A program made the translations under genes and the position numbers. Below are positions 34,701 through 44,338 of a stretch of 64,000 bases of DNA, one piece after another. Numbering within the stretch: position 1 is the first letter of the stretch; every line of letters starts with the position of its first letter. Below the pieces are notes generated by a model, which worked only from the letters and a program-made list of their open reading frames with translations, was not told the DNA's origin and ran no database searches. The stretch is from Cubamyces lactineus (Eukaryota; Basidiomycota; Agaricomycetes; Polyporales; Polyporaceae). Where the stretch lies: contig JACDTU010000009.1 of assembly GCA_022376465.1 (NCBI GenBank), positions 1,364,001-1,428,000 of the forward strand. Reading direction: 5' to 3'.

Positions 34701-36217
34701 TGCATCGACCGCTGAACCCGATACCCGGCCAGGTACTCAGTCATCTGGCGCATGAACTTATGGAACACCTGCGCGTCAGCGCATCCATCGTACGGAGCAG
34801 GCTTCTCCGGTTTGAGGATCGGAGCAAGGTACTTTTTGGCAGACCTCTTCTTCTTTTTACGTGGCTGACAATCTGCGTGCAGCCGCAAATCTTCTGACTC
34901 TGAAGGCGTCAGGGAGGAATCCGAAGAGTTCGAAGAGCTATCATGACTGGGGTCCCTCGGAAGACCTTCAAATGCAAGTCCGAGGTAGCTGCCCGGCTCA
35001 AGCTGAGCAGCCGGACGCAGGGACGACGAGCGAACCCCGGAGCCACCTCCTGAGCGCGAGCTCGAAGAACCCAACGCTGCCCCCACCGCGGAGTCTACGA
35101 AACGATCGGCGAGGCCGATGTTGACACGACCAGTGCGAGTGGGCAACTCCCGCACTCGGGGAGCAGTCGTTGTGGGTCCTCGCGATGCGACTGTCTGAGC
35201 AGAACGTATCTCACTCAGCTCGCGGCGCAACGCCGTAAGCTCCTGCATCAGTACATTGTCGGACGGCTTCGGCGACGGTGGTTGCGGCTGAGCCGGACTC
35301 GACACTTGCCGACTGGTTGGTCCCTTTGGAAGTGGCTGCGCGTTCTTGCGAATGCGCCAGTACTCGAGCATCTCACGTTGCTCATCGGGATTGTAGTCAC
35401 CAAGTATATTAGTGGGCCGTACCGAATATGCGAGCAATTCACGCTCTTGGACGCTCGGATCCAGCTCGTCATGGGGAATACCCACTGCGCCCCAGTTGCG
35501 GGCGTCCACTGTCTTGCCCTTGTTCTTGGACGGGCCCTCGCCAAGCGAGCTGTTACTCACGAGCGACGTCTGACTATCCTCACGCACGAGCCGCATACGG
35601 CGCTCGATGCGCTCACGTTCGGCCGGTGCAAGTTGCTGCTCCGCCGTCTGTACAGCCGTCGTCTGGACAGCGTTCAGGACCGGCCCCTTGCGCATGACGG
35701 GGTTACGGTCAGAGGGCATTGAGCCCGTACTACGACGACGACGCCGGACCTCAATCCACGGCGTGTCATCCTCATCGTCGGTGACTTCTTCCATGGTCAC
35801 TGGGCGACGACGCACCACTGCTTGCGGGCTAGCTGGCTCTCCGGCAGGGGTAGAATCACGAGATGTATTCGTAGTGTTGCTACCGGCAACGACAGTCTCA
35901 TCCCCGGCTCTCGGCACGGGCGATGGGGGTCTCGACGCGACGACCTGGCTGTAAGACAGCCCAGGACGTCGCTCGGCTCCGGAGCTGATGCTCACGGGTG
36001 TCCCAGCAGGGTCCGATGACCCGGTCAATTGGCTAGACACAAGTGAAGCGTCAGTGGTACCGTCCGGAGTGAGAGGTGACTCACTGCGAGGAGAAGATGA
36101 CGCGGGAGCTGCTCCCGCGCGGGTATTCCTGAGGTTGTAACGAGAGGACATGTTTAGTAGGGTTTTGCTGTTGTTGTAGAGGGTTTGAGAGGAGAGGTCG
36201 CCGAAAGGATGGAACAA
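27986..36217 (-). CDS. Gypsy gag-pol polyprotein (single frame)
   Basis: A continuous 2,743-codon frame; the likely start is Met23 at 36151 ('MSSRYNLRNTRAG'). In order, approximate residues of the long frame: gag with a capsid-like helical region (~480-640) and CCHC knuckle 'CFICKDTGHFSRNC' (~740); an acidic Ser/Thr-rich spacer of about 300 residues; an aspartic protease motif 'ALLDSGS' (~1190); RT with 'YLDDIAIYS' (~1515); RNase H with 'WVTDHKGLTHLL' (~1735); an integrase zinc region (H-H, 'CDTCMTCKRSKP', ~2030), and the DDE triad in 'GIDFVGPLPE', 'ISDRDVLFTS' and 'YHPESDGSTERAN'. A chromodomain-like 'WAIERIVSHRGSGEQ...W' lies at ~2375. Gag and pol are fused with no frameshift. The final ~250 residues overlap ORF3. 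Confidence 0.93.
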   Translation of the reverse strand: MFHPFGDLSSQTLYNNSKTLLNMSSRYNLRNTRAGAAPASSSPRSESPLTPDGTTDASLVSSQLTGSSDPAGTPVSISSGAERRPGLSYSQVVASRPPSPVPRAGDETVVAGSNTTNTSRDSTPAGEPASPQAVVRRRPVTMEEVTDDEDDTPWIEVRRRRRSTGSMPSDRNPVMRKGPVLNAVQTTAVQTAEQQLAPAERERIERRMRLVREDSQTSLVSNSSLGEGPSKNKGKTVDARNWGAVGIPHDELDPSVQERELLAYSVRPTNILGDYNPDEQREMLEYWRIRKNAQPLPKGPTSRQVSSPAQPQPPSPKPSDNVLMQELTALRRELSEIRSAQTVASRGPTTTAPRVRELPTRTGRVNIGLADRFVDSAVGAALGSSSSRSGGGSGVRSSSLRPAAQLEPGSYLGLAFEGLPRDPSHDSSSNSSDSSLTPSESEDLRLHADCQPRKKKKRSAKKYLAPILKPEKPAPYDGCADAQVFHKFMRQMTEYLAGYRVQRSMQASTVSNFLTGHAYRFFVTTVSKDPSAWGVKELFVELFNYCFPVDYRLQMRDKLRSCCQRDRSVREYVHELESLFLMVGLVSEREKIDKLWHGLRVSIQQELWKKELTPSHSSWSQIREAAELVEIAEKVGQRAGRHGRGQDRRPDGESSHRRQRSRGRQADGRNPRPAGHQATGRHSRNDRSQGGHRDSNFRSRPGNGRERGREKTHSHPNRPSSSAPRLNDREKAELKAAGKCFICKDTGHFSRNCPRGQTVRSDQKNKPPGLTSYNVELGGISSGLADVPEITETTGGIDLLVMSLNDDLDVLSIASWAEQVSLATSESTDSEWQTVPDKPVWLSSQTVDRDQSAETSWELESCASSDSLPSLITVSDTTESGTASDMSSDSPPSLVPISEAESVDLNFANHPLTNERNDTVLRELARYEMPLTVNEGRQPFRLGDLYAERAEELLERHAPYCCAAAGLDDKDGYNGNVYCTAPDLHVVMHWRFDVLLETERLRDPAFDLPRWYRQQVVHQFAHEHQACFLSPPGERMGYALVLGTERVLNEHVPWPLSAAGDSPRFSCWPLESSVRIHDEYLQTNIEVPNSLLENVFFDLPNWYALAIRKHLVVPEMFSLFDLEGELKDFFATPDDWCVEEADLLVLELFAADPSAADGPIAALQRNAAAPRDFKRLIPVPAVVVVNINGQPARALLDSGSLSDFMSAKLAHQLGIKVFELAKPMPVHLAVQGSRAKINFGCRAALEYQRIKSERYFDIINLLNYDLILGTPFLFQHKVSLQFNPTAVIVGSPRTLPIEGKQVRVLESRAADIRDDCLEAARRELREYAAPICQEASDSPLPPLRDINHRIPLKDEQKIYHWRPSKCPDAHRASWAEKRDAYLKSGRWRMSSARNTSPMLLLTKPGTGVKGIPPRLRVVCDLRERNANTHKVTSPLPDMEAILRRVARHPFRSLIDGKDAYEQIRVEPAHVERTAMTTPDGNMVSLVLQQGDCNAVATYQTLMNHIFGPFIGVFMDVYLDDIAIYSNTLEEHKQHVKQVIDILSREQLFLSATKLHFLCDEMKILGRIVDRDGIRMDPDKVDTVAAWKTPTNKELLRGFLGSVGYLADDIATIRIPMGILTSLTGSDVSFKWDFTHQRAFDDIKRLVQSHRDHHRVPLDYSPSAPRIWLVTDGSHGGIAGVVTQGEDFRRGRVAAFFSAKLSSAQSNYPVHEIEMLAGIESMLRHRDILLGCSFTWVTDHKGLTHLLNQRNLSGRQARWIEKISEFNFSVEYVPGVENILADALSRMYSNDQPGTVRAPSEYVQYDETDPTASKLSSCAISAPVLVDLEGRAVCELAALHPSAPRAATRTTEPPAESGRPELAREFAKRIKRVILHVPGAERQEGVRPTGPGPSPASVAPTSVAQEAVHPVKPNTAPESPDASANVLHHLTGAQDEAHVEVAIRGRYAEDPFFRTVQENPRQHKNFLIKDKLVYLRDRGRELLCIPQVLIHGRSAREIVISHAHSLLAHLGAMKTVSLLRDHVWWKSLTADVQKFCDTCMTCKRSKPVNQKPYGLLNPLPAPSSPWESIGIDFVGPLPESHDRDASYDSITTIIDLLTGMVHLVPSRTTYRSKDVAELVFAEVYKHHGLPKAIISDRDVLFTSTFWTHLHKLIGVELRMSSAYHPESDGSTERANRTVSQMLRQCVDTSQRDWVSKLPAIEFAINLARSESTGYAPFFLNTGRMPRPLIWNQPASDEYPGVRVYAQKVKAAVMAAHDSLIAARVKQTRDANRKRRAAPFAEDDLVYVSTKNMALPKGLARKLAPKFIGPYRIIRDFGNNSFRLELPASLRRRGVHDVFHASLLRVHEPNDDRLFPGRLDSQVFELEDKENEWAIERIVSHRGSGEQAVFEAAWKSGDRTWIPFRSVAHLDVLKAYLEASGASDVSQLPEGVGQPPDDPQIFVGGVDVFMHGLFEALGIKSQHSDHPPLSTFNPPPSHLPSSPRRPRRTRHCHDHRPSKPHHPRQWRGRVSQSHNQPRSAVPPCPARSLPRPGRRPASRPLQSFHSSDPCGVRRLSASVGNGHDEPVRARQARLRQGRRGSPQEVHPSQHARALRGSVPYYLEPALRRGRRPHSPPPHAHRSTEPSGLRQGNQGLRGARSSPRPPCRQPDALSRADRWGHTGCHVEHDPYFPSQASAALPLYHPNGRRPRRRPDSSTRRGEPGRYHTCQQCGGRGRGNDDRPWPTGRGGCHDERIPRPPRGRRRG

Positions 36218-36338
36218 GTTGATCAGACTCGTTGGTGCCCAGTCGGAGACGAGAGAGATAGAGAAGAAGCGAGAGAGGGAGAGGGAGAGAAAAGCGAAGG
36301 TTCAGAGAGGTTGTTCGAAAGACTAGCTGTCAAAAATA

Positions 36339-36623
36339 TGTCACGATCGCGACTCGAGAGGGGAGCGGGGTCGTGACACGGGAGAGAGTCTCGCAGAGGA
36401 CAGGTTACAAGTCTGTCGATTCAACGAGAACTGGGGAAAGTACACGTCGAGACCAGGTATATAAGCTATTCAGCAAGGTCTCAGACTAAGCATTCAAGTA
36501 GCGAAGAGAGTGTGGAACAAGCAAGGAAGAGAGAGACGAAACGAAACGAAGGGATGAGTCCAAAAGAGGAAGGAGTACGAAAAAGGAAGGAGTGGGGAGA
36601 GCCGGGAAGACCTAACCGCTACA
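36339..36623 (-). repeat. LTR (5' LTR relative to coding strand)
   Basis: 285 bp copy of the left LTR. It has a TATATAA motif in its middle; on the minus strand this reads TTATATA and could serve as the promoter for gag-pol, while on the plus strand it is a cleaner TATA box pointing outward. Confidence 0.95.
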
Positions 36624-36628
36624 CTGAC
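36624..36628 (+). repeat. Target-site duplication, right
   Basis: CTGAC, the same five bases as at 27585-27589. Confidence 0.9.
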
Positions 36629-37859
36629 CATGCGGCTATTCGTAGGACTGAGGTGTACAAGTGCAAAACGACGCGTATAAGTACGGCGCGAGGTAAGACC
36701 TATCGTAAACAGAAGGAAATGATACCGGACGTGCCCCCGCGAACGTAAAAGGGGTCGTACAAAGACATGCGAGACGAAAACAAGAACACAAACCGTTCGC
36801 GCATGGGCCTTCCGCCACAAGGCCACGGGCTCGCGCACGGCTTGTCTGCGGCCCCGCGCACTCCCGTTCACCCAACACTAGGCATCTTTGCCGGCGCCAT
36901 CTACCGCTCCCGCTATCGTATGTACTGTGTCACATCTGTGTTACGAACGACAATGTAGACTTGTTGTATGCAAGTTACTCATACTGCTGTGGCGGTGGAC
37001 CACCTAGCCTGTAGCGAGTCGTCAAGTTGTGTCAACTCTACACCATCTGTCGTAGGGCATCCGCGCACGTCGTGCGCAGAGAAATTTAGCCTTATGTCGG
37101 TGATTCAATGATAACAAAAGCGTTGACAGCGTGTCTCCTCGCTGCACGCACGTGGTGGACGCTACCCTCTCTATTCCCTCAACATGAAAGCTAACGACTC
37201 GGGCGCAGGCAATCCGATCCGAGCTTGTGTCTCATTCCGGTATGATCTACGTTGTCCTTCAGATTCATTATACGCCCATACTGGATAGCTTGACCCATCC
37301 GTCTGGGATTCTGAGCGGGACCATTGTGCCGGACGTCGAAGAGCTTCTACGACCTCCTGGATTGAGGAAGGGTTTCATGTTCCGTCTCTGACAGGTGTCA
37401 TATGTGGTCATTGACATATAGGCGACTTGCCTCTTGCACAAGGAGATATCGCTCTTCAGAGGCACCCGGTGAAGCCCTCACGCATAGCGTGAACGTAGAC
37501 AATACGATGACAACCACGCCTTGGATGCTCATTGCTCGAACGTGCCTTGACCTTACAGCAGATGCGGGAGCTCGGACGCACTTCTAGACTCCTCGATGAC
37601 ATCCGACACTGGTAGACATTGGTGCTTCCCTGCAAGGCCATTGGCGTGTGGCAGCTGACGCTGAACTCGCCGCAGATATAAAGAAATTGCTCGACGCCGC
37701 CATCAGTTGCTGTGGCCTTGCGACACGCTGAACACCCCACCACTGTGTACGTCCTCCTTCTCAGGCTCCATCCTACCTGTGACGTCCAGCCGCTTATGCC
37801 TGGCTTAGCTCAGCTGTCATCCCCGATATCCAAGGCTATCTGCGATCAAGTCGTAATCA
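36629..37859. other. Intergenic region, no gene seen
   Basis: DNA between the gypsy element and DUF6535 copy B. In the empty site it would have joined directly to 27589. Only short, mutually overlapping frames; nothing recognisable. Confidence 0.5.
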
Positions 37860-40617
37860 ATGTCCGAAGCACAGGTACGCTTGAACGTGGGATTGTAGAT
37901 ATGAGAGAGCTCATACTTCCTTGCAGATGATTGAAGGAGGATCGGTCAATCAGGGTATCAGTTCTCCTCAGGAATCTCCTGATGCTGACGTTACGCTGGC
38001 CCCAACTGCGGAAAACGGTGACCCCCCTCAATATCATGACACGCTCGGGGTATGTCTCATTTATAGGATTTCTGGGTCGCTCTCAATAGAATGCAGGATC
38101 TCTACGGCTCAAGTGGAAAACAATTCACAGATGAAGAGAAGAAAAAGGCTTTCACCAACATAGCTGATATCGTCAAGAAGTACAGCGATGAGCTTGTCGA
38201 GCGATGGGGCAAGGAAATTGATACGTATCTCGTCTATGTGCGTATCATGTCCGAGAATGTGGGATTTGTGGATTTACTTCAAGAGCGCATAGGCCGGTTT
38301 GTTCTCCGCAATCCTCACTGCATTCAATGTCGAGTCATACAAATTACTCCAACCTGACCCCGGTCCCGACCAATCGTCTGCGATCCTCCAGCACATCTCG
38401 CTCCAGCTCGGCAGCCTGTCGTTCGTCCAGCCATTCATTAACTCCACACATCCAGCTTTTCGGTCGTCTGGCGCTACCTTGATGACCTCTACCGCGGTAC
38501 CGCGGTGGGCAGTATCGCTCAACATATGCTGGTTCACGAGTCTTGTTCTCAGTCTCTCCTCCGCCTCAGTTGGCATCCTCATCAAGCAGTGGCTGAACGA
38601 ATTCAAGAGTGGCCTATCTGTAGACTCAGAGCGCATCTCGAAGTTGCGTCAGTACCGCCTGAACAATCTCGAGCGATGGCATGTCGGATCCATCGTGAAT
38701 GCTATCCCCGTGTTACTCCAATCTGCGCTGGCTCTATTCTTCGCTGGACTCCTTGTGCTGTTATGGCACCTGAACCGAACTGTCGCCGGCATTATCTCCG
38801 TGTTTGTCTTGGGAATCACTCTGTTCAACATCGGCACTACCATAACCTCCTTGATAGCAACGCATTGCCCTTATTTGTCCTCGCAATCTCTAGGGCTCTA
38901 TGCTCTTCGACGATACATGCATGATACCCACAAGAAGGCGACTGCGGGGTGGTCATGGTTATTGAAGAAATTCAAAAAAGTTGGTAAAATCTACGAACAA
39001 CTTGTCGAAACTCGTCCTTACAGATTCGTGATTTCACTACCTAGAGCGTGTCAACACAAGACCTAGGCGGCGCTCAAAACCCTTCATGCGGTCATCTAAT
39101 CGAAAGCCCTGTCAATGTTTACCAGCCTTCTCATTGGCAGCCATGGGTCGCGCGTGAACACGATCTCGTAGAAACATCGTCCCTTCACCTGGAGATGGAC
39201 GTGTTCAGCACCGCCTACAAAGCAACTTGGGAGAGCGAAATCATTGCCTCCGCCACAGCACGCATCATAGACTGGGTCGATGACAGCGCCCGTGAATGGT
39301 TTGACCGCTTAGTCAAGATCGACACCTTCCACTTCGGAGACTTCCAAGAACATTTCACGTACGATCAACGTCTGCAGGGTTCAATCTTCTACGGGTACAT
39401 TCTTGTGTGTATGACGAGATCCCCTTCAACCGTTGGGCTCTCTTCCACGGGCCCCCTCGTGCTCTCCGAGAAAGACGTCCAAGAACAGTTTCTCGCGTGC
39501 CTACGTCGGTTGAGCTACTTTAGACGTTCCCAGTTTACAGAAGCGCAAGCAGCTTGGATCCTCGCCGCTCACGAAGCACTGCATGCACCCTGACCTGAAG
39601 AAGCCCCCGATCCCGAGGGTCATGAACCATCCTTCCCTCTTCGCATGAATCCGTGTCTAGGCTCCATCTATTTGGAAGAATCATGGACGGTGGAGAACTT
39701 CCAGAAGCCTACAACGATATCCTCATGCGCAGTATGGAGAAGTGTAAGTGGACTAGTCCGGATCCGCCCCTCGATTTGCTCATCATCTCCCCATAACACG
39801 GTTATATACCAGATTACTCCCTCGCCATCCGTACTCTTATGGGAGATGGTTACTCAAGAGACGAACCGTTTAACAATCTGGGCATATATCTGCGTGCCCA
39901 TGCAATCCTCCTGCATGTGTTCACCATTCGCACACTTCAAGATGCTACTGGCAGTGGCGCTCGTAGTGTGCCCCTGGAAGGGGACGTGAAGAATAAGCTC
40001 TTAAGCTTGAGCACAACCCTTGACAGCCTTGCCAATGCCTTCGCAGTAACTGCTGATGTGGAAGACTGTATCGAAAGCGTAGAGGAGGACATCATCCGCC
40101 CTATCTCCCACATTGTCCATGCTATTTCTCACCAGTTCAGCCCTCTCCGTCCGCTCCTCCCGCCGGACTTCTGTATCCATTTGGAGACGTTCTTCTCTGC
40201 ATTTAGAAAAAGTGCATTGACTGACCGCAGATTCTGGATATATGTTCCTTGGAAGGAGGAGGAGTGGAAGCCGCTCGACCTGTGCGTCACCGCCCAGAGA
40301 CTTGTCAAGAAGCTCCGTAGCACGGCCGTGGGCCCGTCTCAGGAAACACCCACACCCAAGTACGTCTTCACATATAGTCCGACCTCGCACAAATACTCAT
40401 TGTTGGCTGCGCGAACTCAAGGACGTCGGAGGCACGCAAGAATGATTCACTGGATACCTCAAGTTCGTACTACACTGCGCATCAAAGCGAGACCATCTCA
40501 GAGCCCCCGAGCCCTACTTTGAGAGCCCCTCTCGGAGACGCCCGCTTGACTCTAAACACGGACTTGGAACATGAAGATATGGAGGAGTCGTCTTCCGCAT
40601 CGATCAGAATACACTAA
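37860..40617 (+). pseudogene. DUF6535 family membrane protein, copy B (probable pseudogene)
   Basis: Paralog of the gene at 24863 with the same exon plan. The start is ATGTCCGAAGCACAG at 37860. The N-terminal exons carry acidic 'ESPDADVTLAPTAENGD'; then come 'FTDEEKKKAFTNIADIVKK', 'AGLFSAILTAFNVESYKLL' and the hallmark 'WFTSLVLSLSSASVGILIKQW', with the same paired helices. The line 'YQPSHWQPWVAREHDL' and 'GIYLRAHAILLHVFTIR' match copy A. An in-frame TGA occurs at 39591-39593, just after 'HEALHAP', where copy A continues 'HAREDKGHSDGH'. The coding frame then also appears to change near 39660-39690 before 'EAYNDILMRSMEKY'. The last exon ends 'EDMEESSSASIRIH', TAA at 40617. Two defects suggest a pseudogene; an unrecognised intron covering both is the alternative. 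Confidence 0.65.
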
Positions 40618-43600
40618 CCATACGGTCAAGAACACCCTAACAGCAATGAAGTCGACCCATGGGCGTATCCCGGCATGCTACTATCTCTGTCTCGAGATTC
40701 GTAACAGTCCTGAGACGGCTTCTCTCGCACCGCACCAGATCCGGCTCGTTTGTTGTTGTTGCAGATACGTTCTCAGCTAGGAATTGAGCACCCAGTCACG
40801 TACTCGCCGAGTCCTCGCTAGCGTATGTGTGTAACCGGCGCTACTGTACTACCTTTCTCGACTAGTAGGGATACTCATTGGTGATAGAGCTAGCGAGTCT
40901 TGCTCCTTCTGCACCTCAGGATTTTGTCCATGTTGACCGAGTCCCGCACTGCCCTCATCCCCATACGGCCCGCGGCCCTTCGTCCACGCCCCGCACCGCT
41001 CGCACTCTGCCTCCCGACCGCCGCCTCGCGTGCGCGGGCGGATCCGAGGTCTGTGTGGCACCACGCTGGTTTACTAGTGAGTTTTCCACGTAGGCGGGAC
41101 GCTGGGCTCGAGCCCGCTTCCGAGTCCCCGAGCAATGCACGCGCAGCGCCACCTCGCAATGTTCAGCGAGATACGTCGCGTCCGGCTCTTGTAGCAGAGT
41201 ACCTGTTTCTGGAATCTCAGCGCATCTCACGAATCCGCGTCTTCCGTGAGACACCGCTGCGTTTCCAGAGGCGCCCATCCAGCGAGATGAGCACTCACAA
41301 ATCGAGTAGAGGTGACGCTCACTGGCCGTTCGTGCCGGACAGTAAGCCGGGAGATCCCAATCGTGAGCATAGCGCACGATTCGGGATAACATAAGACAGA
41401 ACGTACTGAGCCAAACGAGATTTGTCGCGGCAGTAGGCCCGTCCCTGATGAACACCGGACTCCACGGCCAGTAGACGAGGCCGACGTACAAGAACTACGC
41501 AAACATCCCCCGTGACGCGGAGTGTAGTCTCATGTGTATTGGGTGGTCGGTTCTTCACGTACTCGTCGCTATGCATCGCTTGGGTTACTGGTCAGTATCG
41601 GTCCGGGAATAGACAAAGTGTATGTACCTCCGAATTTGACCCATATGCGGATGCGCATCGCTATTGGGAAGGGGGAGCGCTGCTAAGACGCGCGGCTTGC
41701 ATCGCGAGCTAGCGACCATACAGTAGAGAAAGTCGGCGGAACCAGCAGATACGGGGAAACCAGTAGATATGGTCTCCGCGCCGTGCAAGGAGCTCAACTC
41801 GTTACGGTGTCGACATCCCGGACAACGGCGCAAGCTCGACGGGTGCGAGGCGAGCGTAGTGATAAGGGTGTGCCAGGGCGTCGTACAGGTGGGGTCTCAG
41901 CCCGAACACGAGCAATCCTTGTCTGGTCGACGGCTCAACGGTGACGGCGAGCGAGGTACGTGTGTACGATGAGCCAGATTTGTGGGGACGACCGCTTGCG
42001 GATTTCAATCCTCGAGATGCGCGCCATGGTTGTTGAGACCGTCTCTCCGACCAGTGTTCAGATCGTCAGCAAGACCCGCTCGGCTCCAGGGCAGGAACAT
42101 TCAACATTGAACGAGATGTTGCCATGATGCAATGCAACAACTGAGCTGTCGTCACCTCGTGCTGCTGCCAGGTCTACTCTGAGACTCACGATCTAGCACC
42201 TCTTACGCAGTTTCCTCTTCATGACGATGGATGCGGCCTCCTTGCGTGTCCTCGCGCTCGATTGTCAGGATAACTCGCAAAAGAGCGGCAACTAGAGTAT
42301 CGCTGTGGTCCTCACTCGCTGCGCCAAGATGCCTTTCCGCAAGTCTTTATCGCCCCGAGTTCCATCGCCGCTGGTACATATTAGTGATACAGTGGCATAC
42401 TGTCCGCTGTTTTTGGAGGGGGCCTAATGAATAGCGCATACTCCGGTGCATGCTCTGAGCGAACACTCATGAGGTAGAAACATGTCGGTGAGCGCATACC
42501 TGTCAGTCGACTCCCAGAACGGTGTGAAACCGCGGAGGTTCTCATATTGCACGAATGAGGTCCATCAGAGGACGCCGCAGGGTAGCGATGGCGGGAGACG
42601 TATTGAGAAAGCAGGATATCGAGGGGCTTTAGAACGCATCGACAATGTCGTCCGGAAACAGAGAATCGGAGCGAGTCAAGATCAACGGGCATGCCGAACG
42701 AGCTGCCGGGAGAGAAGGGGCAGCTGGTAAGAAAGCTGGAGTGTGACGTTGCATCGATACCAGGAAATCGGAAGACAGGATGCATACCTCTGTACAATGG
42801 CCTTTACATCACTTGAGAAGGAGTACTACAGGGGGGTTTTAACAGCAGAGCGTGATAAAACGGCAGAAAGACGTACGAGCCTACCGTGACGAGGGGACGT
42901 GTCAAGATAGCGCCACGTGCCGCCTAAGCCTGTACTAGCCAAGCCAAGAATTAGAACCAAACGGTTCACCTGCAGCTTGGGTAAGCAGAAGGTCTCGACC
43001 GATATGCAGAAGACGACGAGCTGAGCGGGTGCTCGTGAGAGAAACAGTGGGAGTACAGTGCAGAGAAGAAGCACAGAGTTTATCAGAGACACGGAAAGTC
43101 AGGGCGGGTGACTGAAGTATTGTGTATATGCCAGGGAGCCGAGGACGCTAGGAAGCACGTTGAAAGCGAGAGTGGAGAGTTGGTGGCTGGAAGATCCAAA
43201 GTACGACATTGCATGGATGCCAAAAGCAATGGCTTAATGCTTACCTGTGAATTCACCTCCGAGAGAACTAACAGGAGGCCCCTTGGATGCAGAACGGCCC
43301 AACGGCAGAGGTGACATGCAGACTGACGGGCGGACGCGTCGATACAACGGAGACAGGAGTAGTTCATTCTATCCAAGGCCGAGGGCCAGGCTATTTCCTT
43401 CAGCCATCAAGAAGCCATGACCAGAGCATCTTCATCTTGGGACGAGCGGAAGGAAGACGGCGAAGAGCAACCGAGCGAACCTGTTCTTGTCCGAGTCTGA
43501 GTCGTGGTAGGAGGACGAGTGCGATCGTAAGAGACGCCCATCGGCGCGAGGCGCTCCAGCGGGCGGTCGTCATTCTCGTTGCCGGTGCTTCAGCGACTTT

Positions 43601-44338
43601 CTGGTTTCCATCTGCCATCTCGTACTCGGTCATCTCTCCGTTACCGTCCCCATAGTATACAGAACTCAGGTCTGACAGAAGATACGCTCAAAGTCAATAT
43701 ATGACTGGAACCAGAGCGCGGTAGTCAACGAGTTGTGGGCATGGCTTGAACTTGCCGCTCAGGGCTGATTCACGCACCTGCGCTCCATGCGCCGGACATA
43801 TTCGCGTTCCTCAGCTGCTCTAACAAGGCATGTGCTTCTAATTGTCTAATGCGTAAGTCTAGACTAATATTTTATAGCACGGACAGAGGATACCAAGGAA
43901 TAGCTCATCGCACGCGAAAGCAGCGGAGCGATGGCAGGACGTGAAGACAATGGTTTCGAGAGCCCAGTTAACCAAACGAGCGTATGATAACGCACGGGTC
44001 CGCGGGTTCTGCATTCAATGCATATGGACGAAGACAAGTCGGTGTACGCGGCTACGCCAGCCCGTCGCTGCCCTCCTGCGACTATGATGATGCCGCATTA
44101 CTGAAGTTGTTTGTGGGCAGCAGCTTATCATCACGAATGAACGACCAGGAGGCTCTCGCTCCACGCTTGAATAGCACGGCTGTATCGAAGACGGAAGACT
44201 TGCAAACTGACCTACATCAAACTTCGTACTAACATGTCAGACATATACTACCATTACAGACACGGCATATACTCACTAGTACAATACAGAGATATTTCTT
44301 GCCCCGCGCGAGACTAATCTAGTCTATTAAGCCCCATC
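40618..44338. other. Long gene-poor region
   Basis: 3.7 kb without a gene that I can defend. 40.95-41.15 kb is a GC-rich block. 42.4-43.65 kb on the minus strand has stretches that look as if they once coded (a hydrophobic frame at 42826-43092, a frame at 42381-42797), but each is broken by stops in the frame that reads best and none matches the DUF6533 or secreted-protein families. Decayed gene relics are likely. Confidence 0.4.

Larger units (their letters stand above)
27590..36623 (-). mobile_element. Complete Ty3/gypsy chromodomain LTR retrotransposon
   Basis: A 9,034 bp element bounded by direct 285 bp LTRs (27590-27874 and 36339-36623) that begin TGT and end ACA on the plus strand and read identical by eye. 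It is flanked by the 5 bp duplication CTGAC. Coding sense is the minus strand, so the right LTR is the 5' LTR. The domain order gag, protease, RT, RNase H, integrase, chromodomain places it with gypsy chromoviruses. Open frames are uninterrupted, so it may still be active. I did not find a tRNA-type primer binding site starting TGG next to the 5' LTR; the bases there read TATTTTTGACAG. It sits between two paralogous DUF6535 genes without breaking either. Confidence 0.95.

Noticed and set aside
36300..36338. tRNA primer binding site next to the gypsy 5' LTR
   Set aside because: The bases adjoining the LTR on the coding strand do not begin TGG, and I found no matching self-primer within the LTR. 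Priming mode left open.
40955..41491. 178-codon minus-strand frame and overlapping plus-strand frame of 164 codons
   Set aside because: Both come from a GC-rich block poor in stop codons. Neither has recognisable motifs, and they overlap on opposite strands.
42381..43655. Hydrophobic and Ser-rich minus-strand frames, possibly a lost membrane-protein gene
   Set aside because: I could not join them into one reading path with good splice sites, and they lack the DUF6533 signature. Left as an unassigned relic.
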